Shown: piece after piece, positions 7,744 through 17,013 of the stretch
Layout of the letters: the number at the start of each line of letters is the position of its first letter
Numbering within the stretch: the stretch's first letter is position 1
Assembly (NCBI GenBank): GCA_022820485.1
Contig: JAJEFJ010000066.1
Coordinates: forward strand, 27,636 to 91,635
Length of the DNA stretch: 64,000 nucleotides
Source: Candidatus Latescibacterota bacterium
Lineage (GTDB): Bacteria; Latescibacterota; UBA2968; UBA8231
Direction of reading: 5' to 3'
Made by a program: the position numbers and the translations under genes
The notes under the pieces: generated by a model
Databases searched by the model: none
The model's input: only the letters and a program-made list of their open reading frames with translations
What the model was told of the DNA's origin: nothing

Positions 7744-9993
7744 ATGGATCTCTTCGACGCCGGACTGCGGGATCGCCAAGCGGAGGACCAACCCCTAGCC
7801 GCCCGCCTGCGACCGCACACCTTAGACGAATACGTCGGCCAAGACCACATTCTTGGGCCGGGTCGCCTGCTGCGGCGCGCCATTGAGGCCGACCAACTCT
7901 CCTCGCTGATTTTCTACGGCCCGCCCGGCACGGGCAAAACCACGCTCGCCGCGGTCATTGCCCACACCACCAGCGCCCATTTTATCTCCATCAACGCCGT
8001 CTTAGCTGGAGTCGCCGACATTCGCCAAGCCGTCGATGAGGCCGGCCAGTTGCGCAAGCTGCACAGCCGCAAAACCATCCTCTTTATCGACGAGGTCCAC
8101 CGCTTCAACAAGGCCCAGCAAGACGCGCTCCTGCCCTGGGTCGAAAACGGCACCATCATCCTCATCGGCGCAACCACCGAGAATCCCTACTTCTCGGTCA
8201 ATCGCCCCTTGCTCTCGCGCAGCCGGGTTTTTCAACTCCAAGGCCTCAATTCCGCAGCCCTCGCGCACATCGCCCAACATGCGCTTACCGACTCGCGCGG
8301 CTACGGCCATCTCCGCGTCGCCCTGCATCCCGACGCCCTCGCGCATCTGATCGACGTGGCCAACGGCGACGCCCGCGCCCTACTCAACGCCTTGGAGCTA
8401 GCGGTCGAAACCACCGATCCAGACACCCAAGGACGGATCGTCGTCGACCTAGCAGTAGCCGAGGAGTCCATCCAGCGTCGCGCCCTGCTCTACGACAAGG
8501 AGGGCGACTACCACTTCGACGCCATCAGCGCCTTTATCAAATCCATGCGCGGCTCAGACCCAGACGCCACCCTCTACTGGCTAGCGCGGATGGTGTACGC
8601 CGGTGAAGACCCCCGCTTCCTCTTTCGCCGCATGCTCATCTTCGCCAGCGAGGACGTCGGCCTCGCCGACGAACGCGCCCTCCAGGTCGTCATCGCCGCG
8701 GCTGAATCTTTCGACCGCATCGGCCTGCCCGAGGGACGCTTTCCACTGGCCCACGCCGCCTTGTACTTAGCCACCGCGCCCAAGAGCAACTCGACTATGA
8801 CTTTCTTCGACGCGCTGGCGGTCGTGGAAAAAGAGCGCGAAGGCGAGGTGCCCAATCACCTCAAAGACGCCAGCCGCGACAGCGAGGGCTTTGGCCACGG
8901 CGCTGGCTATCTCTACCCCCACGCTTACCGCGAACACTGGGTTGCCCAGCAGTACCTGCCCGCTGGTCTGCAGGGCCGCATCTTCTATCAACCCTCGGAC
9001 CAAGGCCGAGAAAAAGACGTTGGCGACCGCATCCGTCAGCACCGCGATCTACAGCTCGCCGCCATGTGCGAGGCAGAGTCCGCCCCGGCCGAGGTGCTGT
9101 CCCTGTCCCCACCCGATCAAGCGCGCGACCAATGGCTCAAACGCGCCAGCGGCGACGTTGGCACCCACCTAGAGCACACGCGCCAACGCCTCTTTTCCCC
9201 GCTTGCACTTGCGCGCCATCACCTCGTCCTCGACTTGGAAGCCAGCACGGGTCTGCTCACTTGGGAAGCCCTGCGGCGCGTGCCCGAAGGCGGCGTCTGG
9301 GCACACACCAGCGACAAAATCGCGGCCGTGGCCCTGCACGAAACCGCCGAGCACCTAGCTGAAATCGAGCGGCCTCAAGTGCTGCAAGGCCCGCTCGCCG
9401 CCCTCGCCGCCCAGCTCGCCGACCACAACCCCGACATCCTCTTTGACGCCATCGTAGGCCGCAACGCCCTCGGCGCGCTAGCGCACAAGGAAGAAGTCAT
9501 CGCGGCCCTCTATCGCTACCTCGCCCCACAGGGCCGCATCAGCTTAGTCGAGACCCTCTCGCGCTGGTCGCAACGTCTGTACCAGTTGCTCGACTTACAA
9601 CAACTAGGCGACCTAGGCGAGCGCCTCGTCGCCGCCGAAGAGGCCATCTACGCCGCGCCCGACAACCCGCGAGTCAACTGGGATGCTGCGGATCTCGAAC
9701 AGATGTTCGCGGCTGCGGGCTTTGGCGCGGTGCAGGTGCAGGTGGAAGCAGTCCAGTCACAGCGGCACATCGAGCCGCGCCATCTCGCGCATTGGTTCAA
9801 TCCCGGCGGCGAGAAGCGGCACACGTACGCCCACCATCTAATCCATCATCTCGACGAAGGCGAACTGCGGCAGGTGCGCAAGTTCTTTGAGCAGAGTTTG
9901 GCCAACCGCGCGGTGACTTGGACGACGCCGCAGGCATTTGTCACGGCAGAAGGGCGGCAAGAAAGCGATGCGGGGACCGCATCCAAGAATTGA
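7744..9993 (+). CDS. rarA: RarA (MgsA) recombination factor fused to a methyltransferase-like domain
   Basis: 749 residues. Residues 1-~425 are replication-associated recombination protein A: Walker [11 protein letters not shown] (59-68), Walker [16 protein letters not shown], sensor motif [11 protein letters not shown], then the clamp-loader-like collar and tetramerisation regions ([20 protein letters not shown]). Residues ~470-749 resemble a Rossmann methyltransferase ([33 protein letters not shown]). Normal RarA is about 440 residues. A similar 'RarA/unknown domain' fusion is known from cyanobacteria. It likely acts at stalled replication forks; the role of the C-terminal domain is unknown. 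A strong Shine-Dalgarno (CGGAGGTG) precedes the ATG. Confidence 0.88.
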   Translation: MDLFDAGLRDRQAEDQPLAARLRPHTLDEYVGQDHILGPGRLLRRAIEADQLSSLIFYGPPGTGKTTLAAVIAHTTSAHFISINAVLAGVADIRQAVDEAGQLRKLHSRKTILFIDEVHRFNKAQQDALLPWVENGTIILIGATTENPYFSVNRPLLSRSRVFQLQGLNSAALAHIAQHALTDSRGYGHLRVALHPDALAHLIDVANGDARALLNALELAVETTDPDTQGRIVVDLAVAEESIQRRALLYDKEGDYHFDAISAFIKSMRGSDPDATLYWLARMVYAGEDPRFLFRRMLIFASEDVGLADERALQVVIAAAESFDRIGLPEGRFPLAHAALYLATAPKSNSTMTFFDALAVVEKEREGEVPNHLKDASRDSEGFGHGAGYLYPHAYREHWVAQQYLPAGLQGRIFYQPSDQGREKDVGDRIRQHRDLQLAAMCEAESAPAEVLSLSPPDQARDQWLKRASGDVGTHLEHTRQRLFSPLALARHHLVLDLEASTGLLTWEALRRVPEGGVWAHTSDKIAAVALHETAEHLAEIERPQVLQGPLAALAAQLADHNPDILFDAIVGRNALGALAHKEEVIAALYRYLAPQGRISLVETLSRWSQRLYQLLDLQQLGDLGERLVAAEEAIYAAPDNPRVNWDAADLEQMFAAAGFGAVQVQVEAVQSQRHIEPRHLAHWFNPGGEKRHTYAHHLIHHLDEGELRQVRKFFEQSLANRAVTWTTPQAFVTAEGRQESDAGTASKN

Positions 9994-10053
9994 TTTATGG
10001 CGTCTCACGGCTTACCTTATCCGCATTTCGCCACCTCTAACCCGCCATAGACT

Positions 10054-11268
10054 ATGATCGCCAAGCGCCTAACCTGTTTACTTGTATTGGGCCTCAGCGC
10101 CTGTAGCACCACCGAAGAGCAGGTCGTCGAACTCTTAGAACAGATGGCCGCCAACCCGGTGGATTCGCCCGCCTATCAGCAATCAATCGACGAATTAGCC
10201 GCCATTGGTCGGCCAGCCGCCCGCCAGCTCATCGCCCGCCTCAACCCCGACCTGTACCTCGGCGAGAACTACCGCGAGTTCCGCGACGAACAGGAAAAGC
10301 TCCGCATCGGCTGCGCCCGCGCCCTCGGCCACATCAAGCCGCGCGGAGCCACGGGCGCGCTCAAGGACCGGATCACCACCGCTTACACGGACCGCGAGCG
10401 CATCGCCTGCCTGTGGGCCATGGGCCAAGTCGGCTACGTCCAAGCGGGCGTGGATGCAGCCAAAGTCCAGCTCGAAGACGACGACCCTATCATCCGCATC
10501 CACGCGGCCATTGCCCTGCTCAAGATGGACGACGAACTCGGCACCAGTGAAATCGAAGCCGCCCTAGCCAGCAGCGATCCAGAGTTAGCCCAAACCGCCC
10601 TGCAAGGGCTAGAGGAATCCGGCTACTTTGGCGTCCCGCTGCTCGTGGAGTTGAGCGACCACGCCGGTCCTCACCAAGCTGCGCTGCGCTCGGTGATAGC
10701 CAAGGTCAAAGACCAACTCGTCGCCCAGCTAGGGGCCGAAGAGCCAGTCCACCGCCAGCGCGCTGCGCAAGCTCTCGGCTACATCGGCGACGAGGGCTCA
10801 GCGACTGCCCTAGCCGACTTGCTGGAAGATCCCAGCAATCAGGTGCGCTTCAGCACGGCCGCCGCCCTGGCCACCATGGAGCGCAGCCAAGGCATTGAAT
10901 TCCTCTTTGAGGCTCTGCGCAACACCGACTCCATCCTCCGCGCCAATGCCGTCAAGTTTCTCACCAATGTCCAGCAACAATCCGGCGCAGTCGAAGCGCA
11001 ACTCATAGCTGCCCTCAGCGCTGAGGATCCGCTCGCCCGCGCGGGCGCAGCGCAAGTCCTAGGCCAAGCGCGGGTGCAATCCGCCCTCAGCGCCCTGCTC
11101 GCAGCCACCGCAGACGAAGTCGCCGACGTGCGCGCCAATGTGGCCATTGCCCTCGGCCACATCGGCGGCGACCAAAGCCGCGCTCAGCTCGAAACATTGC
11201 GCCACGACAGCGACGCCACCGTTTCCTACTACGCCGAGTGGGCCTTAGGTCAGCTCGGATCGAGTTGA
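10054..11268 (+). CDS. HEAT-repeat lipoprotein
   Basis: 404 residues. The signal peptide ends in a lipobox (LVLGLSAC-S), so the protein is probably lipidated. The mature part is built of HEAT/PBS-lyase-type helical repeats (for example AAQALGYIGDEGSATALADLL, AAQVLGQARVQSALSALL, VAIALGHIGGDQSRAQL), which usually serve as protein-protein scaffolds. The partner is unknown. It lies 60 nt downstream of rarA and 21 nt upstream of the NTF2-like secreted protein and may share transcripts with either. Confidence 0.82.
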   Translation: MIAKRLTCLLVLGLSACSTTEEQVVELLEQMAANPVDSPAYQQSIDELAAIGRPAARQLIARLNPDLYLGENYREFRDEQEKLRIGCARALGHIKPRGATGALKDRITTAYTDRERIACLWAMGQVGYVQAGVDAAKVQLEDDDPIIRIHAAIALLKMDDELGTSEIEAALASSDPELAQTALQGLEESGYFGVPLLVELSDHAGPHQAALRSVIAKVKDQLVAQLGAEEPVHRQRAAQALGYIGDEGSATALADLLEDPSNQVRFSTAAALATMERSQGIEFLFEALRNTDSILRANAVKFLTNVQQQSGAVEAQLIAALSAEDPLARAGAAQVLGQARVQSALSALLAATADEVADVRANVAIALGHIGGDQSRAQLETLRHDSDATVSYYAEWALGQLGSS

Positions 11269-11289
11269 CCCTAACCCCCCCTTCGCGCC

Positions 11290-12204
11290 ATGCAAAATGC
11301 AATCTACCTGTTGTTCGTCCTTTTGGCCCTGCCGCCATTTGCCGCGCCCAGCCGCGCCGGCGAGACGCCCGAGACTCTTCTCATCCGCCAAGCCCTCGCC
11401 AACGACATCTCCGGGTATCGCCGGGCTGATACCGAACTGGCCCTCAAGGCGTATCACCCGCACTTCGTCGCCTATCAGGGCCACGCCAACGGCGACCCGC
11501 GCGCTTGGACGGTTCTGCACGAAGACCGCGATGCGTTCGCCAGCCAGCTAGCGGAGGACCTCAGCGCCCAGCGCTATGAAGTCACGCGCACGGTTCCCTT
11601 TATCGCAGTGCGTGCAACCCACGCCATTGCCACCAGCGTGGACTCCGGGCTCGTCGTCGATCGCCAGACCAGCGAGCCCACACCCGTTGTCGTCCACCGC
11701 TTCTGGACCTTCCTCAAGGAAGAGGACGACTGGCTCGCCACCGGCATGGTCGCGGATTTGGGCGACACGCTCTTGCCCGCAGCCGGCGCGCCCGCCAACG
11801 GCGAAATCGCCGAGCTGTTGCAGCGCGAAAGCCAAGCGTGGGAAGCGGGCAGCGGCATTCTCGGCTTCTTCGACGCCAACTTCACTGGCTACGAAGCCTT
11901 GGGCGCTTTCAAACCGGCCTCCTACAAAATCGCCTTCAGCGGCAGCGAGGAACTAGAAAAGTGGCTCGACAAGCGGCTACCCTACGTGCAGTATGACCTC
12001 GACCGCAAAGTACTCCATACGGCCATAGGCCCTAACGGCGACGAAGCCTTGGCCGTCACGCATGAAAAAGTGGCCGTCGAACACGTCAAAGGACCGGCCA
12101 AACACCACAAGGAACGCTACGTGTTCTGGACGCTGAGCCGCCGCTCCGGCTCGTGGAAAGTCACCAACATGGTCTTCGACTTGGGGCTGGAACTTTCCGA
12201 CTAA
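11290..12204 (+). CDS. Secreted protein with two NTF2/SnoaL-like domains
   Basis: 304 residues. A signal peptide (MQNAIYLLFVLLALPPFAAP) is followed by two similar halves of about 130 residues. Each has an N-terminal helix pair, a YHPHF/FDANF-type strand and an ending of the form WTFLKEEDDWLATGMVADLG / WTLSRRSGSWKVTNMVFDLG. This is the pattern of a duplicated NTF2-like (SnoaL/DUF4440) fold. Such folds bind small molecules or act as scaffolds; no catalytic role can be assigned. It sits between the HEAT lipoprotein and the symporter gene, 3 nt before the latter. Confidence 0.65.
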   Translation: MQNAIYLLFVLLALPPFAAPSRAGETPETLLIRQALANDISGYRRADTELALKAYHPHFVAYQGHANGDPRAWTVLHEDRDAFASQLAEDLSAQRYEVTRTVPFIAVRATHAIATSVDSGLVVDRQTSEPTPVVVHRFWTFLKEEDDWLATGMVADLGDTLLPAAGAPANGEIAELLQRESQAWEAGSGILGFFDANFTGYEALGAFKPASYKIAFSGSEELEKWLDKRLPYVQYDLDRKVLHTAIGPNGDEALAVTHEKVAVEHVKGPAKHHKERYVFWTLSRRSGSWKVTNMVFDLGLELSD

Positions 12205-12207
12205 CTC

Positions 12208-14082
12208 ATGGAAAAGCTGGTCTGGCTACTGCTCTTTACCGTCGGCTACTGGTCGTACTGCATCTTCTGGGGCGTCAAAGGAGCCCGCCGGGCCAAGACG
12301 GCCTCAGATTACTTTATCGCCGGCCGCGGCATCGGCCTGTGGGTCTTCGTGCTCGCCGCCACCGCCACTTCCTTTAGCGGCTGGACCTTCGTCGGCCACC
12401 CCGGCACCATCTACAACGTCGGCCTGCCCTACGCCTTTGCCTCCTTTTACGCGATCACCATCCCCTTCACCGGGGTGTTGTTCCTCAAGCGCCAGTGGCT
12501 TTTGGGCCAGCGCTTTGGCTATATCACGCCGGGCGAGATGTTCAGCGACTACTACCGCACGGACGCGATGCGTTTCCTCACCGTCATCGTCGCGCTCGTC
12601 TTCAGCGTGCCCTATCTCGGCATCCAGCTCAAGGCATCGGGCTTGCTGTTCAACCGCCTGACGACTGGCACGCCGCTGGAGGGCACCTTCATCCACTCGG
12701 TCGAAGGTGGGGCGATTGTGCTTTCGGTCATCGTCTTTATCTACGTAGCATCCGGCGGGTTGCGCTCGGTCGCCTACGTGGACTGCGCCCAGTGCATCCT
12801 CTTGGCCTTCGGCATCGTCGTCCTCGGCTTTGTTGCCCTCGACTTGGTCGGCGGCTGGACGGCCTTCAAGGGGGGATTGGTCGCCCTCGCCCAACAAAAA
12901 CCCGATATGGTCGCCATTCCGACCCGGCCGGAGTCTGCCTCCTTTTTCGAACGAGTCGGCACTATGTTTTTCGACAGCACCGGCGGCCCTTGGACCGGCC
13001 TGATGATCCTGACCTATATGTTCGCCTTGATGGGCATTCAGTCGGCTCCGGCCTTTTCGATGTGGGCTTTTGCCAACCGCGACCCTCGGCCTTTTCCCTG
13101 GCAACAGGTTTTCGCCTCTTCGCTGGTCATCGGCGGCATCTTGTTCTTTTTCACCGCCTTCCAAGGGCTGGGCGTCCGGCTGCTCGATATGGAACTGATC
13201 GCCGGGACTAAACCCCTCGGCCTGCCCGCATCCGACCACTTGGTTCCCTACCTGATCGATACCTTAGCCGGCAGCTTTCCCTTCCTCTTGGGGCTTTTGG
13301 CCGTTTGCGCGCTAGCCGCAATGCAATCGACCGGGGCCGCCTATATGTCCACGGCCAGTGGCATTATCACCCGCGACCTCTACCGCCATTTCTTCAACAA
13401 AGAAGCATCGCATTCGGCCCAAGTCTTTGTCGGTCGCTTGACTGTGGCGGTCGTCGTCAGCCTAGCCCTGCTAGTCGGCCTAGCCTCCGGCGACCTGCTC
13501 GTCTTGCTCGGAGGGTTAGCCGTCTCCTATGGATTCCAAATGTGGCCGGCGCTGCTGGGCATCTGCTACATCCGCTTCTTCACCCCCAAGGCCATCGTCG
13601 CCGGACTCATCGCCGGACTCATCGCCGTTACCTTCACCTACATAACCGAGCTAGGCGGCCTCATCGGCATTGGCCGCTATCCGCTCACGCTCCACAGCGC
13701 CGGTTGGGGCATCCTCTTTAACATGGGCACTGTCGTCATCGTCAGCTTGTTCACTCAGCCCAAGGAAGCCAACCATTTGGCCCACCGCGATCGCTACCAT
13801 CACTTCCTCAAAGAACACACGACCCTGCCCGAGGCGAAAAAGAAATGGAAAACGCCGGTCTGGATTTTGACGATCGTCTGGTTCCTCTGCGCCATCGGCC
13901 CCTTTGCCGTCCTTGGCAATCAGACCGATCCAGCCCAATGGCCCTTGGGGATTCCCTCGCTGTGGATATGGCAGATCGCCTGGTGGATCATCGGCTGTTT
14001 TATGATGTACTTGCTGGCCTTTAAGCTGGAAATGTCCACCGTCCCCACCAGCGAGGTCGAATCCCCGCCGCAAGACGACTAA
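12208..14082 (+). CDS. Sodium:solute symporter family (SSS) transporter
   Basis: 624 residues with about 13 predicted membrane segments. The SSS signature appears early (SDYFIAGRGIGLWVFVLAATATSFSGWTFVG), followed by GGLRSVAYVDCAQ and the later LAAMQSTGAAYMSTASGIITRDLY, which matches the SSS core segment with the Na+ site. It imports an organic solute with Na+; the substrate is unknown. The C-terminal ~100 residues include an extra helical pair after a cytoplasmic loop. The start is 3 nt after the NTF2-like gene, suggesting cotranscription. Confidence 0.9.
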   Translation: MEKLVWLLLFTVGYWSYCIFWGVKGARRAKTASDYFIAGRGIGLWVFVLAATATSFSGWTFVGHPGTIYNVGLPYAFASFYAITIPFTGVLFLKRQWLLGQRFGYITPGEMFSDYYRTDAMRFLTVIVALVFSVPYLGIQLKASGLLFNRLTTGTPLEGTFIHSVEGGAIVLSVIVFIYVASGGLRSVAYVDCAQCILLAFGIVVLGFVALDLVGGWTAFKGGLVALAQQKPDMVAIPTRPESASFFERVGTMFFDSTGGPWTGLMILTYMFALMGIQSAPAFSMWAFANRDPRPFPWQQVFASSLVIGGILFFFTAFQGLGVRLLDMELIAGTKPLGLPASDHLVPYLIDTLAGSFPFLLGLLAVCALAAMQSTGAAYMSTASGIITRDLYRHFFNKEASHSAQVFVGRLTVAVVVSLALLVGLASGDLLVLLGGLAVSYGFQMWPALLGICYIRFFTPKAIVAGLIAGLIAVTFTYITELGGLIGIGRYPLTLHSAGWGILFNMGTVVIVSLFTQPKEANHLAHRDRYHHFLKEHTTLPEAKKKWKTPVWILTIVWFLCAIGPFAVLGNQTDPAQWPLGIPSLWIWQIAWWIIGCFMMYLLAFKLEMSTVPTSEVESPPQDD

Positions 14083-14110
14083 GAAGCTGGCTGAAAACTC
14101 CGGTAGCAAG

Positions 14111-14143
14111 GTATCCGCAGATGAACGCAGATGAGCACAGATG
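14111..14143. repeat. Dispersed TCTGCGTTCA repeat, copy 2 (inverted)
   Basis: The sequence gtatccgcagatgaacgcag and its continuation is the reverse complement of the repeat at 7635-7667, with 23 bp identical. It sits in the short gap between the symporter and antiporter genes. Confidence 0.75.
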
Positions 14144-14193
14144 CTGGATGACGTTGCTTGGAGCGTACTCGGAATTTTCGGACGACTTCTAAG

Positions 14194-15888
14194 ATGCGCT
14201 CCGCCTTTCCCTTTCTCCGCTTGCTGCTAGCGCTCGGCGCGGCCCTGCTCGGCGCGCTGCTCTTGCCCGATCAAGGTACAACGAGCGGACTGAGCCTTTT
14301 TCCGCCCGCTGCGGCCATCCTCGTCGCCGTGGCCACTGGACGCCTGATCTTGGGACTCGGGTTGGCAATCGTCGGCGGTGCGCTCATTTCCCTGCCGGCA
14401 GACGTCCCATTCTACGCGATCCCATTTCGCGGCTTAGAGCGCGCGCTCTTAGACTTTGTCTGGACCCCGCTGCGCGATTCCTTTCAACTCTTCATCCTCG
14501 GCTTCACGGCCTCCCTGATCGGTATGGTGCGCGTCATCTCGCTGGCCGGAGGCACCCGCGGCATCGCCGACTTGTTGGTCGCCCGGGCCGCGGGCGTGCG
14601 CTCGGCCCGGCTGGCCACCGCGCTGCTGGGGCTGGCGGTCTTTTTCGATGATTACGCCAACACGCTCGTCGTCGGCACCACCATGCGCCCCATCGCCGAC
14701 CGCTTCCGCATCTCGCGCGAAAAGCTGGCCTTTCTCGTCGATTCCACCGCCGCCCCCGTAGCTGGCATCGCCGTTGTCAGCACTTGGATCGGCTTTGAAG
14801 TCGGTCTGTTCGACAGCGCGATGGAGCAAGTCGGCGCAGGGGTCTCCGGCTACGAGTTGTTCTTCCGCGCTCTGCCGGCCCGCTTCTACTGCCTGCTAAC
14901 CTTGGCTTTCGTGCTGTGCTCCACTGTCGCCGGCCGCGATTTTGGCCCGATGCTCAAAGCCGAGGAGCGCGCCCGGCGAACCGGCCAAGTCCTCGCGCCG
15001 GGAGACCGCCCGATGACCGGCGACGCCTCCCAACTCCCCGAGCACCCCGGCCTCCGCGCCCATTGGGCCGTAGCCGCAGGCCCCGTCCTCCTCGTCGTCG
15101 CTGGCGTCCTCGGCGGGATGCACCTAGACGCCAGCCAAGCACCGGCTGTGGTGGCCGCTCGCGCCGAACACGGCTTTTTCGCCCGGCTCTACTGGATCCA
15201 AGTTTTTTCCCACGCCGACGGAGCCAAAGTGATGTTCCTATCCGCCTTAGCTGGCTCGGTACTGGCTGCGGTCTTGGCCCTAACCCGCCGCGAGGAAGCA
15301 AGCCCTAGACGCCCGCTCGGCCTAGTGGAAGTCTGCAAGACTTGGGCGAGCGGCATTACGGGCTTTTCCTATGCGCTGGTGATATTGATCTTGGCCTGGG
15401 CGATCAAGGAAACCTGCGAGGCCGTCGAGACCTCGGCCTATATCGTCGGTGCGCTCTCCGGCTTCCTCGACCCGCACTTCCTCCCCCTCCTCGTCTTCCT
15501 ACTCGCCGCGGTGGTCGCCTTCTCCATCGGCACCTCGTGGACGACCATGGCCGTACTCTTGCCGACCATGATCCCGGTAGCCTACGACTTGGGTGGTCTG
15601 GCGCTGACGGTCCTCGTCGCCGCCGCGGTATTGGATGGCGCGATCTTCGGCGACCATTGCTCCCCCATCAGCGACACCACCGTCCTCTCCAGCATTGCCG
15701 CCGCCTGCGACCACCTAGCCCACGTGCGCACCCAGATACCCTACGCCCTGACGACGATGACAATCGCCGGGCTGTGCGGCTACTTGGGCAGCACCCTGCT
15801 GTGGTCGCCGACCACTGGCTTGGCTGTGGGACTATGCCTGATTATTGCAGTGATTTTTGTAGTGGGAAGAAAAACAGACGCCGATTGA
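14194..15888 (+). CDS. Na+/H+ antiporter, NhaC family
   Basis: 564 residues with about 12 membrane segments. NhaC/ArsB-type motifs include AVFFDDYANTLVVGTTMRPI, DSTAAPVAGIAVVSTWIG and, near the end, GDHCSPISDTTVLSSIAAACD, the conserved discontinuous-helix core. It probably exchanges Na+ (or an organic ion) for H+ at the inner membrane. ATG at 14194 is preferred to an upstream in-frame TTG (14158) because it begins a hydrophobic first helix and the 12 upstream residues are polar. A charged cytoplasmic loop of ~60 residues (EERARRTGQVLAPGDRPMTG) lies mid-protein. Confidence 0.9.
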   Translation: MRSAFPFLRLLLALGAALLGALLLPDQGTTSGLSLFPPAAAILVAVATGRLILGLGLAIVGGALISLPADVPFYAIPFRGLERALLDFVWTPLRDSFQLFILGFTASLIGMVRVISLAGGTRGIADLLVARAAGVRSARLATALLGLAVFFDDYANTLVVGTTMRPIADRFRISREKLAFLVDSTAAPVAGIAVVSTWIGFEVGLFDSAMEQVGAGVSGYELFFRALPARFYCLLTLAFVLCSTVAGRDFGPMLKAEERARRTGQVLAPGDRPMTGDASQLPEHPGLRAHWAVAAGPVLLVVAGVLGGMHLDASQAPAVVAARAEHGFFARLYWIQVFSHADGAKVMFLSALAGSVLAAVLALTRREEASPRRPLGLVEVCKTWASGITGFSYALVILILAWAIKETCEAVETSAYIVGALSGFLDPHFLPLLVFLLAAVVAFSIGTSWTTMAVLLPTMIPVAYDLGGLALTVLVAAAVLDGAIFGDHCSPISDTTVLSSIAAACDHLAHVRTQIPYALTTMTIAGLCGYLGSTLLWSPTTGLAVGLCLIIAVIFVVGRKTDAD

Positions 15889-15904
15889 CTAAGCCGTGGA
15901 CTGG

Positions 15905-16405
15905 CTACCACCCCGCCGTCGTCCGATTCACCAATTCCTCTAACACCATGTCCAGCGCCCGCTCCACCGCCGGATCCCGCCCCTCTTCCTCGGCCAGCGC
16001 GGCGTCATAAGTTGCCCATCCCTCTAGCTCGGACAAGGTCAACAACACCTCCCCATCCTCCACCCGCACCAATTCGGCCGCTACCAAGACCGCAAACCGG
16101 TACTGCTCGGTCTGCTCGGCCGTCGTATAGGTAAAGGGGCGGTCCTCAATGGAGATCACGTTGAGTTGCAAGAGGGCATCGGCGCTCTCTTCGTCAACGA
16201 CCCGCAACTGGCCATCCGCGGTGTAAAGCGAATCGGCGAGTTCAGTTAGACGCTCGGCCACGGCGAACTCCGAGGTCTGGTTGTCAGCTACGGGGATGCC
16301 AATGCTGCGGATGCCGCCCAACAGGCCGCCGGAGGTTGAGTAATAAGCACATCCACCGATGCAGAGCGCGGCCAGCGCCACTCTAATCGTCTGACTTGCT
16401 CGCAT
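15905..16405 (-). CDS. LptE-like LPS-assembly lipoprotein
   Basis: About 166 residues from ATG 16405, with a signal peptide and lipobox ending GGC-AYYS. The mature part (GGIRSIGIPVADNQTSEFAV...LTELADSLYTADGQLRVV) follows the pattern of the distant LptE family: SxGIPxxxNxT, then a mixed beta domain and a closing helix. LptE plugs LptD for LPS insertion in the outer membrane. An upstream ATG (16438) is in frame but the later one gives a better signal peptide. It overlaps the end of the upstream acidic-repeat gene by about 20 nt. LptD is not in the window. Confidence 0.7.
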   Translation of the reverse strand: MRASQTIRVALAALCIGGCAYYSTSGGLLGGIRSIGIPVADNQTSEFAVAERLTELADSLYTADGQLRVVDEESADALLQLNVISIEDRPFTYTTAEQTEQYRFAVLVAAELVRVEDGEVLLTLSELEGWATYDAALAEEEGRDPAVERALDMVLEELVNRTTAGW

Positions 16406-16940
16406 CGCCCTCGGCTGCAGGCTTACTCGCATCGTCATCAGCGGCGGACTTACTCACATCGTCCTCGACCGCCGGCTTGCTCACATCCTCCTCAGCGGCT
16501 GACTTGCTCCCGTCGTCCTCAGCCACCGCCAACGACCTCGCTCCGTCGCCCACGGCAATGGGCTGGTTCTGGGGCCGCCCCCGCACATCGCCCCCTCGCA
16601 CCTCCAGCCGCTGCCACTGCTCTTGGCCCGGGGCGCGAGCCACCGAGTGCTCGACCATCATCGCGCTCAAAGGCCGGGTATCGCCCACCACCGGCACCTC
16701 GCCTACGACCGGAGCGCGCACCGTACACAGGCGAGGTTGCACATGGGTGGCGACTACTCGCGCCTTGACCGCTTCCCAGCGACCCAGCGGCTGCCCGCTG
16801 TCTGGGTCTGCGATCTCCCCGTGCAAGGCGAAAATGGCAAAGGCCATGCCTTCTTGGACGCCCTGCTCGCTGCCGACGTTGAGTACCAGCGTTGTGTCGT
16901 CGATAATGGCGGCTACTTTGCCCTCAATAGGCGTGCTCAT
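16383..16940 (-). CDS. FlgT-C-like domain protein with acidic 9-residue repeats
   Basis: 185 residues. The N-terminal ~85 residues (GKVAAIIDDTTLVLNVGSEQGVQEGMAFAIF) resemble the small beta-barrel domain at the C-terminus of FlgT-like proteins, including the typical 'NxGxxxGVxxGM' turn. The last ~45 residues are five nine-residue units of the form SK(S/P)A(A/V)(E/D)-acid-D. No signal peptide is visible. GGAG lies 9 nt before the ATG. It overlaps the LptE-like gene, so a role in the envelope is plausible but not shown. Confidence 0.6.
   Translation of the reverse strand: MSTPIEGKVAAIIDDTTLVLNVGSEQGVQEGMAFAIFALHGEIADPDSGQPLGRWEAVKARVVATHVQPRLCTVRAPVVGEVPVVGDTRPLSAMMVEHSVARAPGQEQWQRLEVRGGDVRGRPQNQPIAVGDGARSLAVAEDDGSKSAAEEDVSKPAVEDDVSKSAADDDASKPAAEGDASKSDD
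16386..16520 (-). repeat. 27-bp tandem repeat (five units) coding an acidic tail
   Basis: About five 27-bp units encode nine-residue repeats alternating SKSAA- and SKPA- with acidic spacers. The tail ends in SKSDD. Confidence 0.75.
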
Positions 16941-16954
16941 ACGGCTGTACTCCG

Positions 16955-16991
16955 AAAAAAAGACCGGCCCGCGTTTGCTGGACCGGTCTTT
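16955..16991 (-). terminator. Rho-independent terminator after the M23 peptidase gene
   Basis: On the minus strand AAAGACCGG (16991-16983) pairs with CCGGTCTTT (16967-16959) across a 15-nt loop, followed by a run of seven T. It lies 23 nt past the peptidase stop and before the acidic-repeat gene. Confidence 0.88.
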
Positions 16992-17013
16992 AGGTACTTG
17001 GTAGAGGTTCGAA

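Noticed and set aside
12304..13239. 311-codon open frame antisense to the SSS symporter
   Set aside because: Composition is charged and repetitive, with no family motif; it is a GC-rich shadow of a clear membrane transporter gene.
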